From assembly GCA_049322755.1 (NCBI GenBank), contig JBMOQX010000033.1, positions 32,467 to 96,466 of the forward strand: a stretch of DNA of 64,000 nucleotides. Direction: 5' to 3'. Position 1 is the first letter of the stretch; each line of letters starts with the position of its first letter. The stretch comes from DATIUV01 sp049322755 (GTDB lineage: Bacteria; Pseudomonadota; Gammaproteobacteria; Burkholderiales; UBA6910). Below the pieces are notes generated by a model. That model worked only from the letters and a program-made list of their open reading frames with translations, searched no databases and was not told where the DNA came from. The position numbers and the translations under genes were made by a program. Below, piece by piece: positions 16,630 to 25,423 of the stretch.

Positions 16630-17311
16630 CTTCGAAGACCCAGTTTCCCTTTATGGTGGGATAGTTTACCAATTCCGCGACGAGCCGAGTGAAGTCGGCG
16701 CGCGGCAGCTCCCGCGACCCCAGCGACGCCAGGTGCGGCGTGCTCATCTGGCAGTCGATCACGCCGAACTCCCAGCGCTGCAACTGCCGTGCCAGGTGCA
16801 CCAGGGCGATCTTGGACGCGTCGGTGGCGCGGGCGAACATGGACTCGCCGAAAAAGGCCCGGCCGATGGCGACCCCGTAGAGCCCGCCGGCCAGCGCGCC
16901 GTCGATCCAGGTCTCCACCGAATGGGCGTAGCCGAGCCGGTGCAGGCGGCCGTAGGCGTCCCGCATCGCCGGTGTGATCCAGGTGCCCGGATGGCCGGCG
17001 CGGGTGTCCGCACAGGCCTCCACCACGTCGCGGAACGCGCTGTCGCAGCGGATCGAGTAGCCGCCCCGGCGCAGCCGCTTGCGCAGCGAGCGCGACACCT
17101 TGACCTCGGCCGGGAACAACACCATGCGCGGGTCCGGGCTCCACCACAGGATCGGTTCGCCGTCGTTGAACCACGGAAAGATGCCGTGGCGGTAGGCGTC
17201 CAGCAGCCGCTCCGCCGAGAGATCGCCGCCCGCGGCCAGCAGCCCGTTGGGCGAGCGCAGCGCCCGCTCCACCGGCGGAAAGGGATGGCCGGGCCGCAGC
17301 CAGTCGATCAT
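16613..17311 (-). CDS. aat: Leucyl/phenylalanyl-tRNA--protein transferase
   Basis: Adds Leu or Phe to N-terminal Lys/Arg of proteins, the primary step of the bacterial N-degron pathway. 232 residues, family length. Motifs: GLLAAGGDLSAERLLDAYRHG near 24-44, FPWFNDGEPILWWSPDPRMV, and ALAGGLYGVAIGRAFFGESM near 145-165. The ATG at 17311 gives the typical MIDWL start. Co-directional with bpt downstream and a Rieske protein upstream (49-base gap). Confidence 0.95.
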   Translation of the reverse strand: MIDWLRPGHPFPPVERALRSPNGLLAAGGDLSAERLLDAYRHGIFPWFNDGEPILWWSPDPRMVLFPAEVKVSRSLRKRLRRGGYSIRCDSAFRDVVEACADTRAGHPGTWITPAMRDAYGRLHRLGYAHSVETWIDGALAGGLYGVAIGRAFFGESMFARATDASKIALVHLARQLQRWEFGVIDCQMSTPHLASLGSRELPRADFTRLVAELVNYPTIKGNWVFEDGAAE

Positions 17312-17360
17312 GTTACGGGTTTGCGCCGGGGGCGGGGCCGCGGCGCGGCGAGCGGGTGCG

Positions 17361-18074
17361 TCAGCAGTTGACGCGTTGCTGGCAGTAAACGGCCATTTCC
17401 GACACCTGCGCCGTGCTCGCCACCGGCGCGCGCGGCGCGGACTCCGACCCGTGCTCCAGGGTGAGCTTGAGGTCGTACTTGCGGAAGAACTCGTTGAACA
17501 GCTCGCCGCCCAGGGTGCCGGTGGCGAACAGCCGGTCGGTGGCGGCCTCGTGTTCCAGCAGGATCGCCGCCAGCGGCTGGTTGGCGGGCCCGCCCAGCAC
17601 CTTGCCCCCACGGGCCGGATCGTACTCGCTGTGCTCGGCACAGCAGTGGATGGTTTCCGGCCGCGCGAACGTGGAGCCGTCCTCGCCGTTGCGGTAGCTG
17701 ATGAAGCTGATCTGCCGCGTCGGGTAGGCGAGCTGGTGGGCGCAGATGGCGGAGAACGCGACGATGGAGCGCCCCGCGCCGACTCCGCCGTTCCAGACGT
17801 AGCGCCGGCCGCCGGCCGTGGTGAGCCGCACGTTGCGCTGCGTCGGTTTCCCCAGGTCCAGGAGGAAGCACGGCGTGCCGCCGAACGGGTAATGGAAAAT
17901 GTAATTGGTCCCGGGCTTGAGCGCGCTGGCCCTGAACGGCTCGCCCAGCGCGTCCACGAGCAGGGCGCGGGAATAGAAGCGCGGGCTCGCCTGCTGCGCG
18001 GCCAGCGCGCGGGGGGCTGTGGCGGCGAGCGTCGCGCCGGCGGCGCAGGCCCTGAGGAAATCGCGGCGTTCCAT
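17361..18074 (-). CDS. Tat-exported Rieske [2Fe-2S] protein
   Basis: About 237 residues with an N-terminal twin-arginine signal (ERRDFLRACAAGATLAA, cleavage after ALAAQ). The Rieske cluster ligands are CAH in FSAICAHQLAYP and CAEH in IHCCAEHSEYDP, the CxH...CxxH arrangement of a [2Fe-2S] cluster; an extra adjacent Cys is present. It resembles stand-alone periplasmic Rieske subunits (arsenite-oxidase-like or bc1-like) but has no catalytic partner nearby, so its redox partner is unknown. ATG at 18074 preferred over an upstream in-frame TTG at 18083. Confidence 0.85.
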   Translation of the reverse strand: MERRDFLRACAAGATLAATAPRALAAQQASPRFYSRALLVDALGEPFRASALKPGTNYIFHYPFGGTPCFLLDLGKPTQRNVRLTTAGGRRYVWNGGVGAGRSIVAFSAICAHQLAYPTRQISFISYRNGEDGSTFARPETIHCCAEHSEYDPARGGKVLGGPANQPLAAILLEHEAATDRLFATGTLGGELFNEFFRKYDLKLTLEHGSESAPRAPVASTAQVSEMAVYCQQRVNC

Positions 18075-18176
18075 GGCGTCCAACCATCAAGATGACACGC
18101 CGCTTACTATGGAGTTCCGGGCCGGCGCCGGTCAAGCGCACGCCGCGCCGGTGGGCCGGTGCCGCTTGGGGGCTCC

Positions 18177-19514
18177 TCAGGCGGTATGCCGGTCCACCTC
18201 GGCCGCCAGCGCGCGCAGGCGCGGGGACACCGCCACCGGGTACGCCCCCGGGGCGTCCAGCGCCCGCACGGCCTCGGGCAGCCGCTGGTATTGCGCGAGC
18301 GCGTGCTGGCGGATTTCGCCCAGGGGGCGCGGGGGCTCCACGCGCCGTCCGCCGCGCATCACCGGCCTGAGCAGCGGCTCCCCGTCCTGGCGGTCGTCGA
18401 GGGTCGTGAGCAGGTCGCCGGCATAGCGGCCCTGGTCGTCGCGGCGACGGTACACCTGTTTGCGCCCGGGCCAGGTGGCCTTGCCTTCCGAGCGCTTGCG
18501 GCGCGCGACGCCGGCGTATTCCTGCAGCTTGTAGACGCTGTCCAGCGACGGCGCGTCGAGGGACGTGGTGAGGCTGGTGCCCACCCCGTAGCCGCTGATC
18601 GGCGCGCCGCAGGCCTCGATTTCGGCCAGCCTGTACTCGTCCAGGTTGCCGCTGGCGAAAATGATGGTGTCGGTGAGGCCGCCCTGGTCGAGGATGCGCC
18701 GCACCCGAAACGCGTGTTCCGCCAAGTCGCCGCTGTCGAGCCGCACCCCGCGCACGCGGATGCCGTCGGCGGCCAGCTTGCGCGCCAGCGCCACCACCTT
18801 TTCGGCGGCGCGCTCGGTGTCGTAGGTGTCGATCAGCAGGATCGCGTTGTTCGGGAAAATGCGCGCGAAGTCCTCGAACGCCGCGGCCTCGTCGGCGTGA
18901 GCCTGGATGTAGGAATGCGCCATGGTGCCGTAGACCGGAATGCCGAAGTCGCGCCCGGCGACCACGGTGGCGGTCCCGCCGAAGCCCGCCAGATAGCTGG
19001 CGCGGGCCGCCATCACGCCGGCTTCGGCGCCGTGGGCGCGCCGCAGGCCGAAGTCCACCAGCAGCTTGCCCGGCGCCGCCAGCGCGCAACGCGCGGCCTT
19101 GGCGGCGATCATGGACTGGAAGTTGACGAGGTTGATCAGCCGCGTCTCCACCAGCTGCGCCTCCGGCATCGGCGCCACCACGCGCAGCACCGGCTCGTCG
19201 GGAAAGAACGGCGTGCCTTCCGGCATCGCGTCGACATCGCCGGTGAAGCGCAGGCCCGCCAGGTAATCGGCGAAGTCGGGGCGAAACAGGCCGCTGCCGG
19301 CGATCCAGTCCAGGTCCTCGGGGGCGAAGCGCAGGTCCTCGAGATACTCCAGTGCCTGCTCCAGGCCCGCCGCCAGCAGGAAGCCGCGCTCGGGCGGCAG
19401 CTTGCGCACGAACAGCTCGAACACCGCGGTTTCGGTCATGCCGCGGGCCACGTAGGCCTGCAGCATAGTGAGCTGGTAGAGATCCGTGAGCAGCGGACTC
19501 GCCGTGCCGCGCAT
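18177..19514 (-). CDS. pncB: Nicotinate phosphoribosyltransferase
   Basis: Converts nicotinate and PRPP to nicotinate mononucleotide in NAD salvage. 445 residues. Signatures: LLTDLYQLTMLQAY at the N-terminus, the active-site region VDFGLRRAHGAEAGVMAARAS near 145-165 with the phosphorylated-His-type motif in YGTMAHSYIQAH near 195, and VRLDSGDLAEHA near 258. The ATG at 19514 shares its A with the stop of pncA (TGATG), so the two enzymes, nicotinamidase and NAPRTase, are translationally coupled and act consecutively. Confidence 0.95.
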   Translation of the reverse strand: MRGTASPLLTDLYQLTMLQAYVARGMTETAVFELFVRKLPPERGFLLAAGLEQALEYLEDLRFAPEDLDWIAGSGLFRPDFADYLAGLRFTGDVDAMPEGTPFFPDEPVLRVVAPMPEAQLVETRLINLVNFQSMIAAKAARCALAAPGKLLVDFGLRRAHGAEAGVMAARASYLAGFGGTATVVAGRDFGIPVYGTMAHSYIQAHADEAAAFEDFARIFPNNAILLIDTYDTERAAEKVVALARKLAADGIRVRGVRLDSGDLAEHAFRVRRILDQGGLTDTIIFASGNLDEYRLAEIEACGAPISGYGVGTSLTTSLDAPSLDSVYKLQEYAGVARRKRSEGKATWPGRKQVYRRRDDQGRYAGDLLTTLDDRQDGEPLLRPVMRGGRRVEPPRPLGEIRQHALAQYQRLPEAVRALDAPGAYPVAVSPRLRALAAEVDRHTA

Positions 19515-20095
19515 CACGCCAGCTCGGCGGATGTCGCGGGCACGGCGCCGCAGCCGAGCATGTCGTGGCGCGCGGCTTCGCCGTCGCCCGCGTGCACGTC
19601 CACGGCACGGATGGCGTCGGTGAGCAACACGACCTCGAATCCGGCCGCGAGCGCATCGCGCACCGTTTCCTTGACGCAGTAATCGGTGGCGAGCCCGCCC
19701 ACCACCACGCGCTTGACGCCGGCGCGGCGCAGGCGCTCGGCCAGGTCGGTGCCCTGGAATCCGCTGTAGGCGTCGCGGTCGGGGGTGGTGGCTTTGGAAA
19801 TGACCACCGCTGCATCGGGCAGGCGGAGCCCGGGAGCAAACGCGGCGCCCGGCGTGGCCACCACACAGTGCGGGGGCCAGGGGCCGCCCCGGGCCCGGAA
19901 CGAACAGTGATCGGGCGGATGCCAGTCGCGTGTGGCGAAGACCGGCAGGCCGCGGGCGGCGAACAGGGCGGCCGCGCGATTCAGCGGCTCCACCACGGCG
20001 TCGCCGCCGGGGACCGCCAGCGTGCCACCGGGGAGGAAGTCGTTCTGGACATCCACCAGGATCAGGGCATCGGAATCTCGAACGGGAATCGGCAT
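19514..20095 (-). CDS. pncA: Nicotinamidase
   Basis: Hydrolyses nicotinamide to nicotinate plus ammonia. 193 residues of the isochorismatase-like fold with the catalytic triad D15 (LILVDVQNDF), K101 (ISKATTPDRDAYSGF) and C140 (GLATDYCVKETV), and metal ligands D57, H59 and H63 in RDWHPPDH. The ATG at 20095 is taken because residues upstream of it in the open frame are low-complexity and unlike the family. First gene of the pncA-pncB unit. Confidence 0.95.
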   Translation of the reverse strand: MPIPVRDSDALILVDVQNDFLPGGTLAVPGGDAVVEPLNRAAALFAARGLPVFATRDWHPPDHCSFRARGGPWPPHCVVATPGAAFAPGLRLPDAAVVISKATTPDRDAYSGFQGTDLAERLRRAGVKRVVVGGLATDYCVKETVRDALAAGFEVVLLTDAIRAVDVHAGDGEAARHDMLGCGAVPATSAELA

Positions 20096-20249
20096 GGGAT
20101 GAGCCTGGGTGCGTGTCCGTGAGGGACGCCTTCGGCGCCGGGGAGAAATCGGGTAAGTCGAGTATACCGCCGTGCCGCGTCCGCTTTTAAGCCCGGGTGT
20201 GGCGTGGAAAAGACACTTGATGCGTCCGGGCAACATAAAACAGGCGGGT

Positions 20250-20290
20250 TTGATCTAAATCAAACTACGACATCAGTAGGGTCTTAGCAT
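20250..20290 (+). promoter_or_regulatory. FNR-dependent promoter of ompW
   Basis: A perfect FNR box TTGAT-CTAA-ATCAA (20250-20263) and a -10-like TAGCAT at 20285-20290. The box centre lies about 41 bases before the transcription start predicted from that -10, the class II FNR activator geometry. The ompW ATG follows at 20367. The rest of the 271-base spacer back to pncA shows nothing else I can name. Confidence 0.75.
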
Positions 20291-20366
20291 CTGTTACAGG
20301 AAGTTGAGCTCGGGCGCCTCGGCGCCGAAATGGTCCTTTCGTTTCCGTTCAAAGGGGAGAACAGTC

Positions 20367-20978
20367 ATGAAAAAGCGTGTCTTGGTTGCGTTGCTGGCGG
20401 CGGCGGGCTTCCTGTCCGCGACGGCCTACGCGGAGAGCCCGTGGATGCTGCGCGGTCGCATCGCCAACATCGATCCGGATACCAGCGGCGCAGTGGCGCC
20501 GGGCCTGGAGGTCGACGTCGACAACAACTGGGGCGTGGTTGGCGACGTGGTTTATTTCTTCACGCCCAACATCAGCGCCACGCTGCTGTTCACGTATCCG
20601 CAGAAGCATGACGTGTCGGTGAGCACGATCGGCGCGATCGGGGACATCAAACACCTGCCGCCGACGCTCACGCTGGACTATCACTTCAACGTGGCCGGCA
20701 ACGCCCGCGTCTACGTCGGCGCCGGCGTCACCTGGCTGTACATCACCAGCGATGACCTGCGCCTGCCGAACGGCACGCCCGTGGACATCGACAAGAGCAA
20801 CTTCGGCCCGGCGGTTCGCGTCGGCCTCGACTACCCGCTGACGAAGAACTGGTACCTCAACGTCGACGTGCAGAAGAGCTGGGTCAGCACCGACGTCACC
20901 GTGCCGGCGCTCGGCATCGGCGGCGACATCGACATCGACCCGTGGGTGTACGGCGTGGGCGTCGGGTATCGGTTCTGA
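20367..20978 (+). CDS. ompW: OmpW-family outer membrane protein
   Basis: 203-residue eight-stranded beta-barrel of the OmpW family. Signal peptide KKRVLVALLAAAGFLSATAYA with cleavage near residue 22, then SPWMLRGRIANIDPD; conserved VVYFFTPNISATLLFTYPQKHD, GAGVTWLYITSDDL and a C-terminal aromatic GVGVGYRF for BAM insertion. ATG at 20367 behind an AGGGGAGA ribosome site. Thought to pass small hydrophobic molecules; in E. coli it is induced by FNR, which agrees with the FNR box here. Confidence 0.93.
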   Translation: MKKRVLVALLAAAGFLSATAYAESPWMLRGRIANIDPDTSGAVAPGLEVDVDNNWGVVGDVVYFFTPNISATLLFTYPQKHDVSVSTIGAIGDIKHLPPTLTLDYHFNVAGNARVYVGAGVTWLYITSDDLRLPNGTPVDIDKSNFGPAVRVGLDYPLTKNWYLNVDVQKSWVSTDVTVPALGIGGDIDIDPWVYGVGVGYRF

Positions 20979-21030
20979 GCGGGGCCGGGCTTGCGCGCGC
21001 CGGACAAATATTAGAGAATGCTGATGGACA

Positions 21031-21060
21031 CCGGGGGCGCGCCGCCCCCGGGTTGTTTTC
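21031..21060 (+). terminator. Rho-independent terminator after ompW
   Basis: Nine-base perfect stem CCGGGGGCG / CGCCCCCGG (21031-21039 with 21043-21051), three-base loop, followed by GTTGTTTTC. It lies 53 bases past the ompW stop and inside the upstream extension of the ccoI frame, arguing that ccoI starts downstream of it. Confidence 0.85.
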
Positions 21061-21128
21061 TTGCATTCCGCGCCTGCGGCGAGCGACCATCGGCCGTACG
21101 GTCATGCTGCCATGAAAAGGCTGGAAGC

Positions 21129-23684
21129 TTGAGCACACCGACCCCCGCGACTGCCGGTCCCGCCCGGGGAAACGCCGCCCCCTGCTACCACTGCGGGTTG
21201 CCGGTCCCCGCGGGGACCGCCTACGCTGCGCTGATCGACGGCGCGCGACGTCCCATGTGCTGCCCGGGCTGCGAAGCGGTGGCGCAGAGCATCGTGCGCG
21301 CCGGACTCGGTGACTACTATCGTCATCGCAGCGCGCTGCCCGCATCGCCCCGGGATACCGTTCCCGAATTCCTCAAGCAGTTGGACGTCTACGACGCGCC
21401 CCGGGTGCAGGCGAGCTTCGTGCGCGCCGAGACCGCCGACGTGCGCGAAGCGTCGCTGATCCTCGAAGGCATCCGCTGCGCCGCGTGCGTCTGGCTCAAC
21501 GAGCAGCACCTGGCCCGGCTCCCGGGTGTGCTGTCCGTCAACGTTAACTACACCACCCACCGCGCGCGGGTGTGCTGGGACGCGAGCCGCATCCGCCTGT
21601 CCGGGATCCTGCGCGCCATCGCCGCCATCGGCTACATCGCGCATCCGTTCGATCCCGCGCGCCAGGAGGCGCTCCATCGCCGGGAGCGGCGGCGCGCGCT
21701 CTGGGAGCTGTTCGTCGCCGGCTTCGGCGCCATGCAGGTGATGATGTACGCGGTGCCCACCTATCTCGCCGGCGAAGGCGACATGCCCCGCGACATCGAG
21801 GCGCTGATGCGCTGGGCGGCGCTGATCCTGACGCTGCCGGTGGTGCTGTTCTCCGCCGCGCGGTTCTTCCGCGGGGCGTGGAACGATCTGCGCGGCGGGC
21901 GCGTCGGCATGGACGTGCCGGTGGCGCTGGGCGTCGCCCTCGCCTTTGGCGCCAGCGTGGTGGCCACCGTCACCGGCGAGGGGCAGGTGTATTTCGATTC
22001 CGTCGCCATGTTCGTGTTCTTCCTCCTCGGCGGGCGCTTCTTGGAACTCACCGCGCGCCAGCGCGCGGGCGACGCGACCGAGCGCTTGGCGCGGGTGTTG
22101 CCGGCGCTGGCGCGGCGGCTGCCGCGGTTTCCCGGCGCGCTGGACGAGGAGACGGTCGCGGTCGGCGAACTCGCCGTGGGCGATCACCTGCTGGTGAAGG
22201 CGGGGGAAACGATTCCCGCCGACGGCCGCATCGTCGACGGCGCGACCTCGGTGGACGAGTCGCTGCTCACGGGCGAGAGCCGCCGCATTCCCAAGGCCGC
22301 CGGCGCGCAGCTCACGGGCGGCGCGGTGAACGTCGACAGCCCGGTGGTGCTGCGGGTGGACGCGGTGGGCCAGGACACCGTGCTGGCGGGCATCGTTCGC
22401 CTGCTGGACCGGGCGCTGGCCGAGAAGCCGCGCATCGCCGCGCTCGCGGACCGCGTCGCCGCCTGGTTCGTCGCGGCGCTGCTGGTGGTGGCCGCCGGCG
22501 TGTACCTGGCGTGGCATGCGGTGGACCCGGCGCGCGCGCTTTGGATCACGGTGGCGGTGCTGGTGGTGACCTGCCCGTGCGCTTTGTCGCTGGCGACGCC
22601 CGCAGCGCTGGCCGCGGCCACCAGCCGCCTCACCCGGCGCGGGCTGCTGGTCACCCGCGGTCACCTGCTGGAGACGCTGGCGCGCGCCACCCACGTCGTG
22701 TTCGACAAGACCGGCACGCTGACGGCCGGCCGCCCGACGCTGCGGCGGATCGAGGTGGCTGGGGCGCACTCGCCCGGCGACGCGCTCGCGCTGGCGGCAG
22801 CACTGGAAGTTTCGTCCGAGCACGCGCTGGCCGGCGCCCTGGTGCGGGCCGCCCAGGAGACGGGCATCGCGCCGCGGCGCGCCGAGGGGGCGGTGAACGC
22901 TCCCGGCCGCGGAGTCGAGGGCGTGGTGGACGGCGCGCGCCTGCGCATCGGCCGGCCGGACTTCGTCGCCGAGCTGGCCGGCGCCATGCCACCGCGGCTG
23001 GCCGGGGCGCTTTCCGCAGCCGCGGATACGGCGGTGGGACTGGGCGGGGCCAGCGGCTGGATCGCGGTGTTCGCCATCGGCGACGCGCTGCGGCCCGACG
23101 CCGCCGAAACCGTTGCGCGCCTGCGCCGCCAGGGCCTGCAGGTGGCGCTGCTCTCGGGCGACCGGCCCGAGACGGTGGCGGCGGTGGCGCGGGAGCTGGG
23201 TATCGGCGAGGCGGTGGGCGCGGCGACGCCTGACGGCAAGCTTGCCTACGTCGAGGCCCTTCAGCGCCGGGGCGCCGTGGTGGCCATGGTGGGCGACGGC
23301 GTCAACGACGCGCCCGTGCTCGCCCGGGCACAGGTTTCGGTGGCGGTGGGTGAGGCGACCCAGGTGGCGCAGGCCAGCGCCGATGCCGTGCTGGTGTCCC
23401 CGCGGCTGGTGGAGCTGGCCGACGCCCACGCCACGGCGCGGCGCACGCTCGCGGTGGTGCGGCAGAACTTCGGCTGGGCGGTGGCCTACAATCTGGTGGC
23501 GCTGCCGCTGGCGATCGCGGGCCACGTGACGCCGTGGATGGCGGGCATCGGCATGGCGGGAAGCTCGCTGCTGGTGGTGCTCAACGCGCTGCGCCTGTTG
23601 CGCGGCGGGGTTCCGGAGGCGGGCGGCACGGCGGCGCCGGAGACGGCCGCCTGGGGGCGGCCGGCGCTCAGCGCCGACGACTGA
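21129..23684 (+). CDS. ccoI: Cu+-exporting P1B-type ATPase for cbb3 oxidase assembly
   Basis: Copper-pumping ATPase (CcoI/FixI) that supplies Cu to the CuB site of cbb3 oxidase. About 851 residues: an N-terminal CYHCGLPVP...CCPGCEAV metal region, a heavy-metal domain with GIRCAACVW, eight membrane helices, the CPC motif in VVTCPCALS, phosphorylation site VFDKTGTLT, and GDGVNDAP. The TTG at 21129 is chosen because the in-frame ATG at 21018 lies before the ompW terminator hairpin, though start choice is uncertain. ccoS follows nine bases later. Confidence 0.93.
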   Translation: MSTPTPATAGPARGNAAPCYHCGLPVPAGTAYAALIDGARRPMCCPGCEAVAQSIVRAGLGDYYRHRSALPASPRDTVPEFLKQLDVYDAPRVQASFVRAETADVREASLILEGIRCAACVWLNEQHLARLPGVLSVNVNYTTHRARVCWDASRIRLSGILRAIAAIGYIAHPFDPARQEALHRRERRRALWELFVAGFGAMQVMMYAVPTYLAGEGDMPRDIEALMRWAALILTLPVVLFSAARFFRGAWNDLRGGRVGMDVPVALGVALAFGASVVATVTGEGQVYFDSVAMFVFFLLGGRFLELTARQRAGDATERLARVLPALARRLPRFPGALDEETVAVGELAVGDHLLVKAGETIPADGRIVDGATSVDESLLTGESRRIPKAAGAQLTGGAVNVDSPVVLRVDAVGQDTVLAGIVRLLDRALAEKPRIAALADRVAAWFVAALLVVAAGVYLAWHAVDPARALWITVAVLVVTCPCALSLATPAALAAATSRLTRRGLLVTRGHLLETLARATHVVFDKTGTLTAGRPTLRRIEVAGAHSPGDALALAAALEVSSEHALAGALVRAAQETGIAPRRAEGAVNAPGRGVEGVVDGARLRIGRPDFVAELAGAMPPRLAGALSAAADTAVGLGGASGWIAVFAIGDALRPDAAETVARLRRQGLQVALLSGDRPETVAAVARELGIGEAVGAATPDGKLAYVEALQRRGAVVAMVGDGVNDAPVLARAQVSVAVGEATQVAQASADAVLVSPRLVELADAHATARRTLAVVRQNFGWAVAYNLVALPLAIAGHVTPWMAGIGMAGSSLLVVLNALRLLRGGVPEAGGTAAPETAAWGRPALSADD

Positions 23685-23693
23685 GACACCGCC

Positions 23694-23858
23694 GTGGACA
23701 TCCTTTACCTGTTGATTCCGCTGTCGATCGTGCTGGTGTTCCTGGTGGGGCTGGTGTTCTGGTGGGCGGTCAGGAGCGGCCAGTTCGACGACCTGGAAGG
23801 GCCGGCCCACCGCATCCTGATGGACGACGACCTGCCGCCGGAAGAACGCGACAGGTGA
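23694..23858 (+). CDS. ccoS: cbb3 oxidase maturation protein CcoS
   Basis: A 54-residue gene starting with GTG at 23694. One membrane helix (DILYLLIPLSIVLVFLVGLVFW) is followed by a short acidic cytoplasmic tail containing SGQFDDLEGPAHRILMDDD, the CcoS/FixS hallmark. CcoS is needed for insertion of haem b and CuB in cbb3 oxidase. It sits nine bases after ccoI and just before the FNR box of ccoN, whose first base is only three bases past this stop. Confidence 0.92.
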   Translation: MDILYLLIPLSIVLVFLVGLVFWWAVRSGQFDDLEGPAHRILMDDDLPPEERDR

Positions 23859-23860
23859 TT

Positions 23861-23902
23861 TTGATCTACGTCAAATTGGGGGCGGAGGACGGCTTGTACC
23901 AT
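23861..23902 (+). promoter_or_regulatory. FNR-dependent promoter of ccoNOQP
   Basis: FNR box TTGAT-CTAC-GTCAA (23861-23874, one mismatch) with TACCAT at 23897-23902 as -10, again matching class II spacing. The ccoN ATG is at 23983. Confidence 0.75.
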
Positions 23903-23982
23903 CGCGCAAGCCGTCCGCGGTGCCGGCCTTGCCGGTTCGCCATGCCAGGGAAGGGTTGCCGGTTTTGAACGGGGAGAACTGA

Positions 23983-25410
23983 ATGCAAGCGCAATCGACG
24001 TACAACTACAAGGTGGTGCGCCAGTTCACGGTGATGACCGTGGTCTGGGGGATCGTCGGCATGCTGGTGGGCGTCATCATCGCCGCTCAGCTGATCTGGC
24101 CCGATCTGACCTACGGCATTCCCTGGCTGTCCTACGGCCGGCTGCGGCCGCTGCATACCAACGCGGTGATATTCGCGTTCGGGGGCTCCGCGCTGTTCGC
24201 CACCTCCTATTACGTGGTCCAGCGCACCTGCCACACGCGGCTGTTCAGCGACGGCCTGGCGGCGTTCACGTTCTGGGGCTGGAATGCGGTGATCGTGCTT
24301 GCCGCCGTCACGCTGCCCCTGGGCATCACCTCCTCCAAGGAATACGCCGAGCTGGAATGGCCGATCGACGTCCTGATCACGCTGGTCTGGGTCTCCTATG
24401 CGATCGTGTTTTTCGGCACCATCGCCAGGCGCAGGACGCCCCACATCTACGTCGCCAACTGGTTCTTCGGCGGTTTCATCCTGACCATCGCGCTGCTGCA
24501 CCTGGTCAACAGCGCGGCCATGCCGGCCAGCCTCTGGAAGTCGTACTCGGCCTACAGCGGGGCGCAGGACGCGATGGTGCAGTGGTGGTACGGGCACAAC
24601 GCGGTGGGCTTCTTCCTCACCGCCGGCTTCCTCGGGATGATGTACTACTTCATCCCCAAGCAGGCCGGCCGCCCGGTCTACTCCTACCGCCTCTCGGTGG
24701 TGCACTTCTGGGCGCTGATCTTCACCTACATGTGGGCCGGCCCCCACCACCTGCACTACACCGCGCTGCCGGACTGGACCCAGTCGCTGGGCATGCTGTT
24801 CTCGCTGATCCTGCTGGCGCCGTCCTGGGGCGGCATGATCAACGGGATCATGACGCTGTCGGGAGCCTGGCATAAGCTGCGCACCGACCCGATCCTCAAG
24901 TTCCTGGTGGTGTCGCTGTCGTTCTACGGCATGTCCACCTTCGAGGGGCCGATGATGTCGGTGAAGACGGTGAATGCGCTGTCCCACTACACCGAGTGGA
25001 CCATCGGCCACGTGCACTCCGGCGCGCTCGGCTGGGTGGCGATGATCTCCATCGGCTCGCTCTACTTCCTGATCCCGCGCATGGTGGGCAAGACCGAGAT
25101 GTGGTCGACCCGGCTGGTGAACCTGCACTTCTGGTGGTCCACCATCGGCGTCGTGCTCTACATCGCCGCCATGTGGATCGCCGGCGTGACCCAGGGCCTG
25201 ATGTGGCGCGCGGTCAACGACGACGGCACGCTCACCTACGCGTTCGCCGAGTCGGTGAAGGCCATGTACCCGTTCTATGGCATCCGCCTGCTGGGCGGCC
25301 TGCTGTTCTTCAGCGGCATGCTGATCATGGCGTTCAACACCTGGAAGACGATGGCCGGGGCCAAGGCGGTGGACAACGTGCCGGTGCCGGCCGTTGCCGC
25401 CGCCCACTGA
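23983..25410 (+). CDS. ccoN: Cytochrome c oxidase cbb3-type, catalytic subunit I
   Basis: Haem-copper oxidase catalytic subunit (haem b, haem b3, CuB) of the high-affinity cbb3 enzyme. 475 residues, twelve membrane helices. Histidine ligands are seen in RPLHTNAVIFAF, WWYGHNAVGFFLTAGF (with the cbb3-specific active-site Tyr expected later), TYMWAGPHHLHYTALPDW and TEWTIGHVHSGALGW. First gene of ccoNOQP, transcribed from an FNR-type promoter; the ribosome site is GGGGAGAA. Confidence 0.97.
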   Translation: MQAQSTYNYKVVRQFTVMTVVWGIVGMLVGVIIAAQLIWPDLTYGIPWLSYGRLRPLHTNAVIFAFGGSALFATSYYVVQRTCHTRLFSDGLAAFTFWGWNAVIVLAAVTLPLGITSSKEYAELEWPIDVLITLVWVSYAIVFFGTIARRRTPHIYVANWFFGGFILTIALLHLVNSAAMPASLWKSYSAYSGAQDAMVQWWYGHNAVGFFLTAGFLGMMYYFIPKQAGRPVYSYRLSVVHFWALIFTYMWAGPHHLHYTALPDWTQSLGMLFSLILLAPSWGGMINGIMTLSGAWHKLRTDPILKFLVVSLSFYGMSTFEGPMMSVKTVNALSHYTEWTIGHVHSGALGWVAMISIGSLYFLIPRMVGKTEMWSTRLVNLHFWWSTIGVVLYIAAMWIAGVTQGLMWRAVNDDGTLTYAFAESVKAMYPFYGIRLLGGLLFFSGMLIMAFNTWKTMAGAKAVDNVPVPAVAAAH

Positions 25411-25423
25411 GAGGAGCGAGGCC

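Noticed and set aside
21018..21128. ATG start of ccoI at 21018
   Set aside because: It lies before a strong ompW terminator hairpin and the added residues are unlike the family; TTG 21129 fits better.
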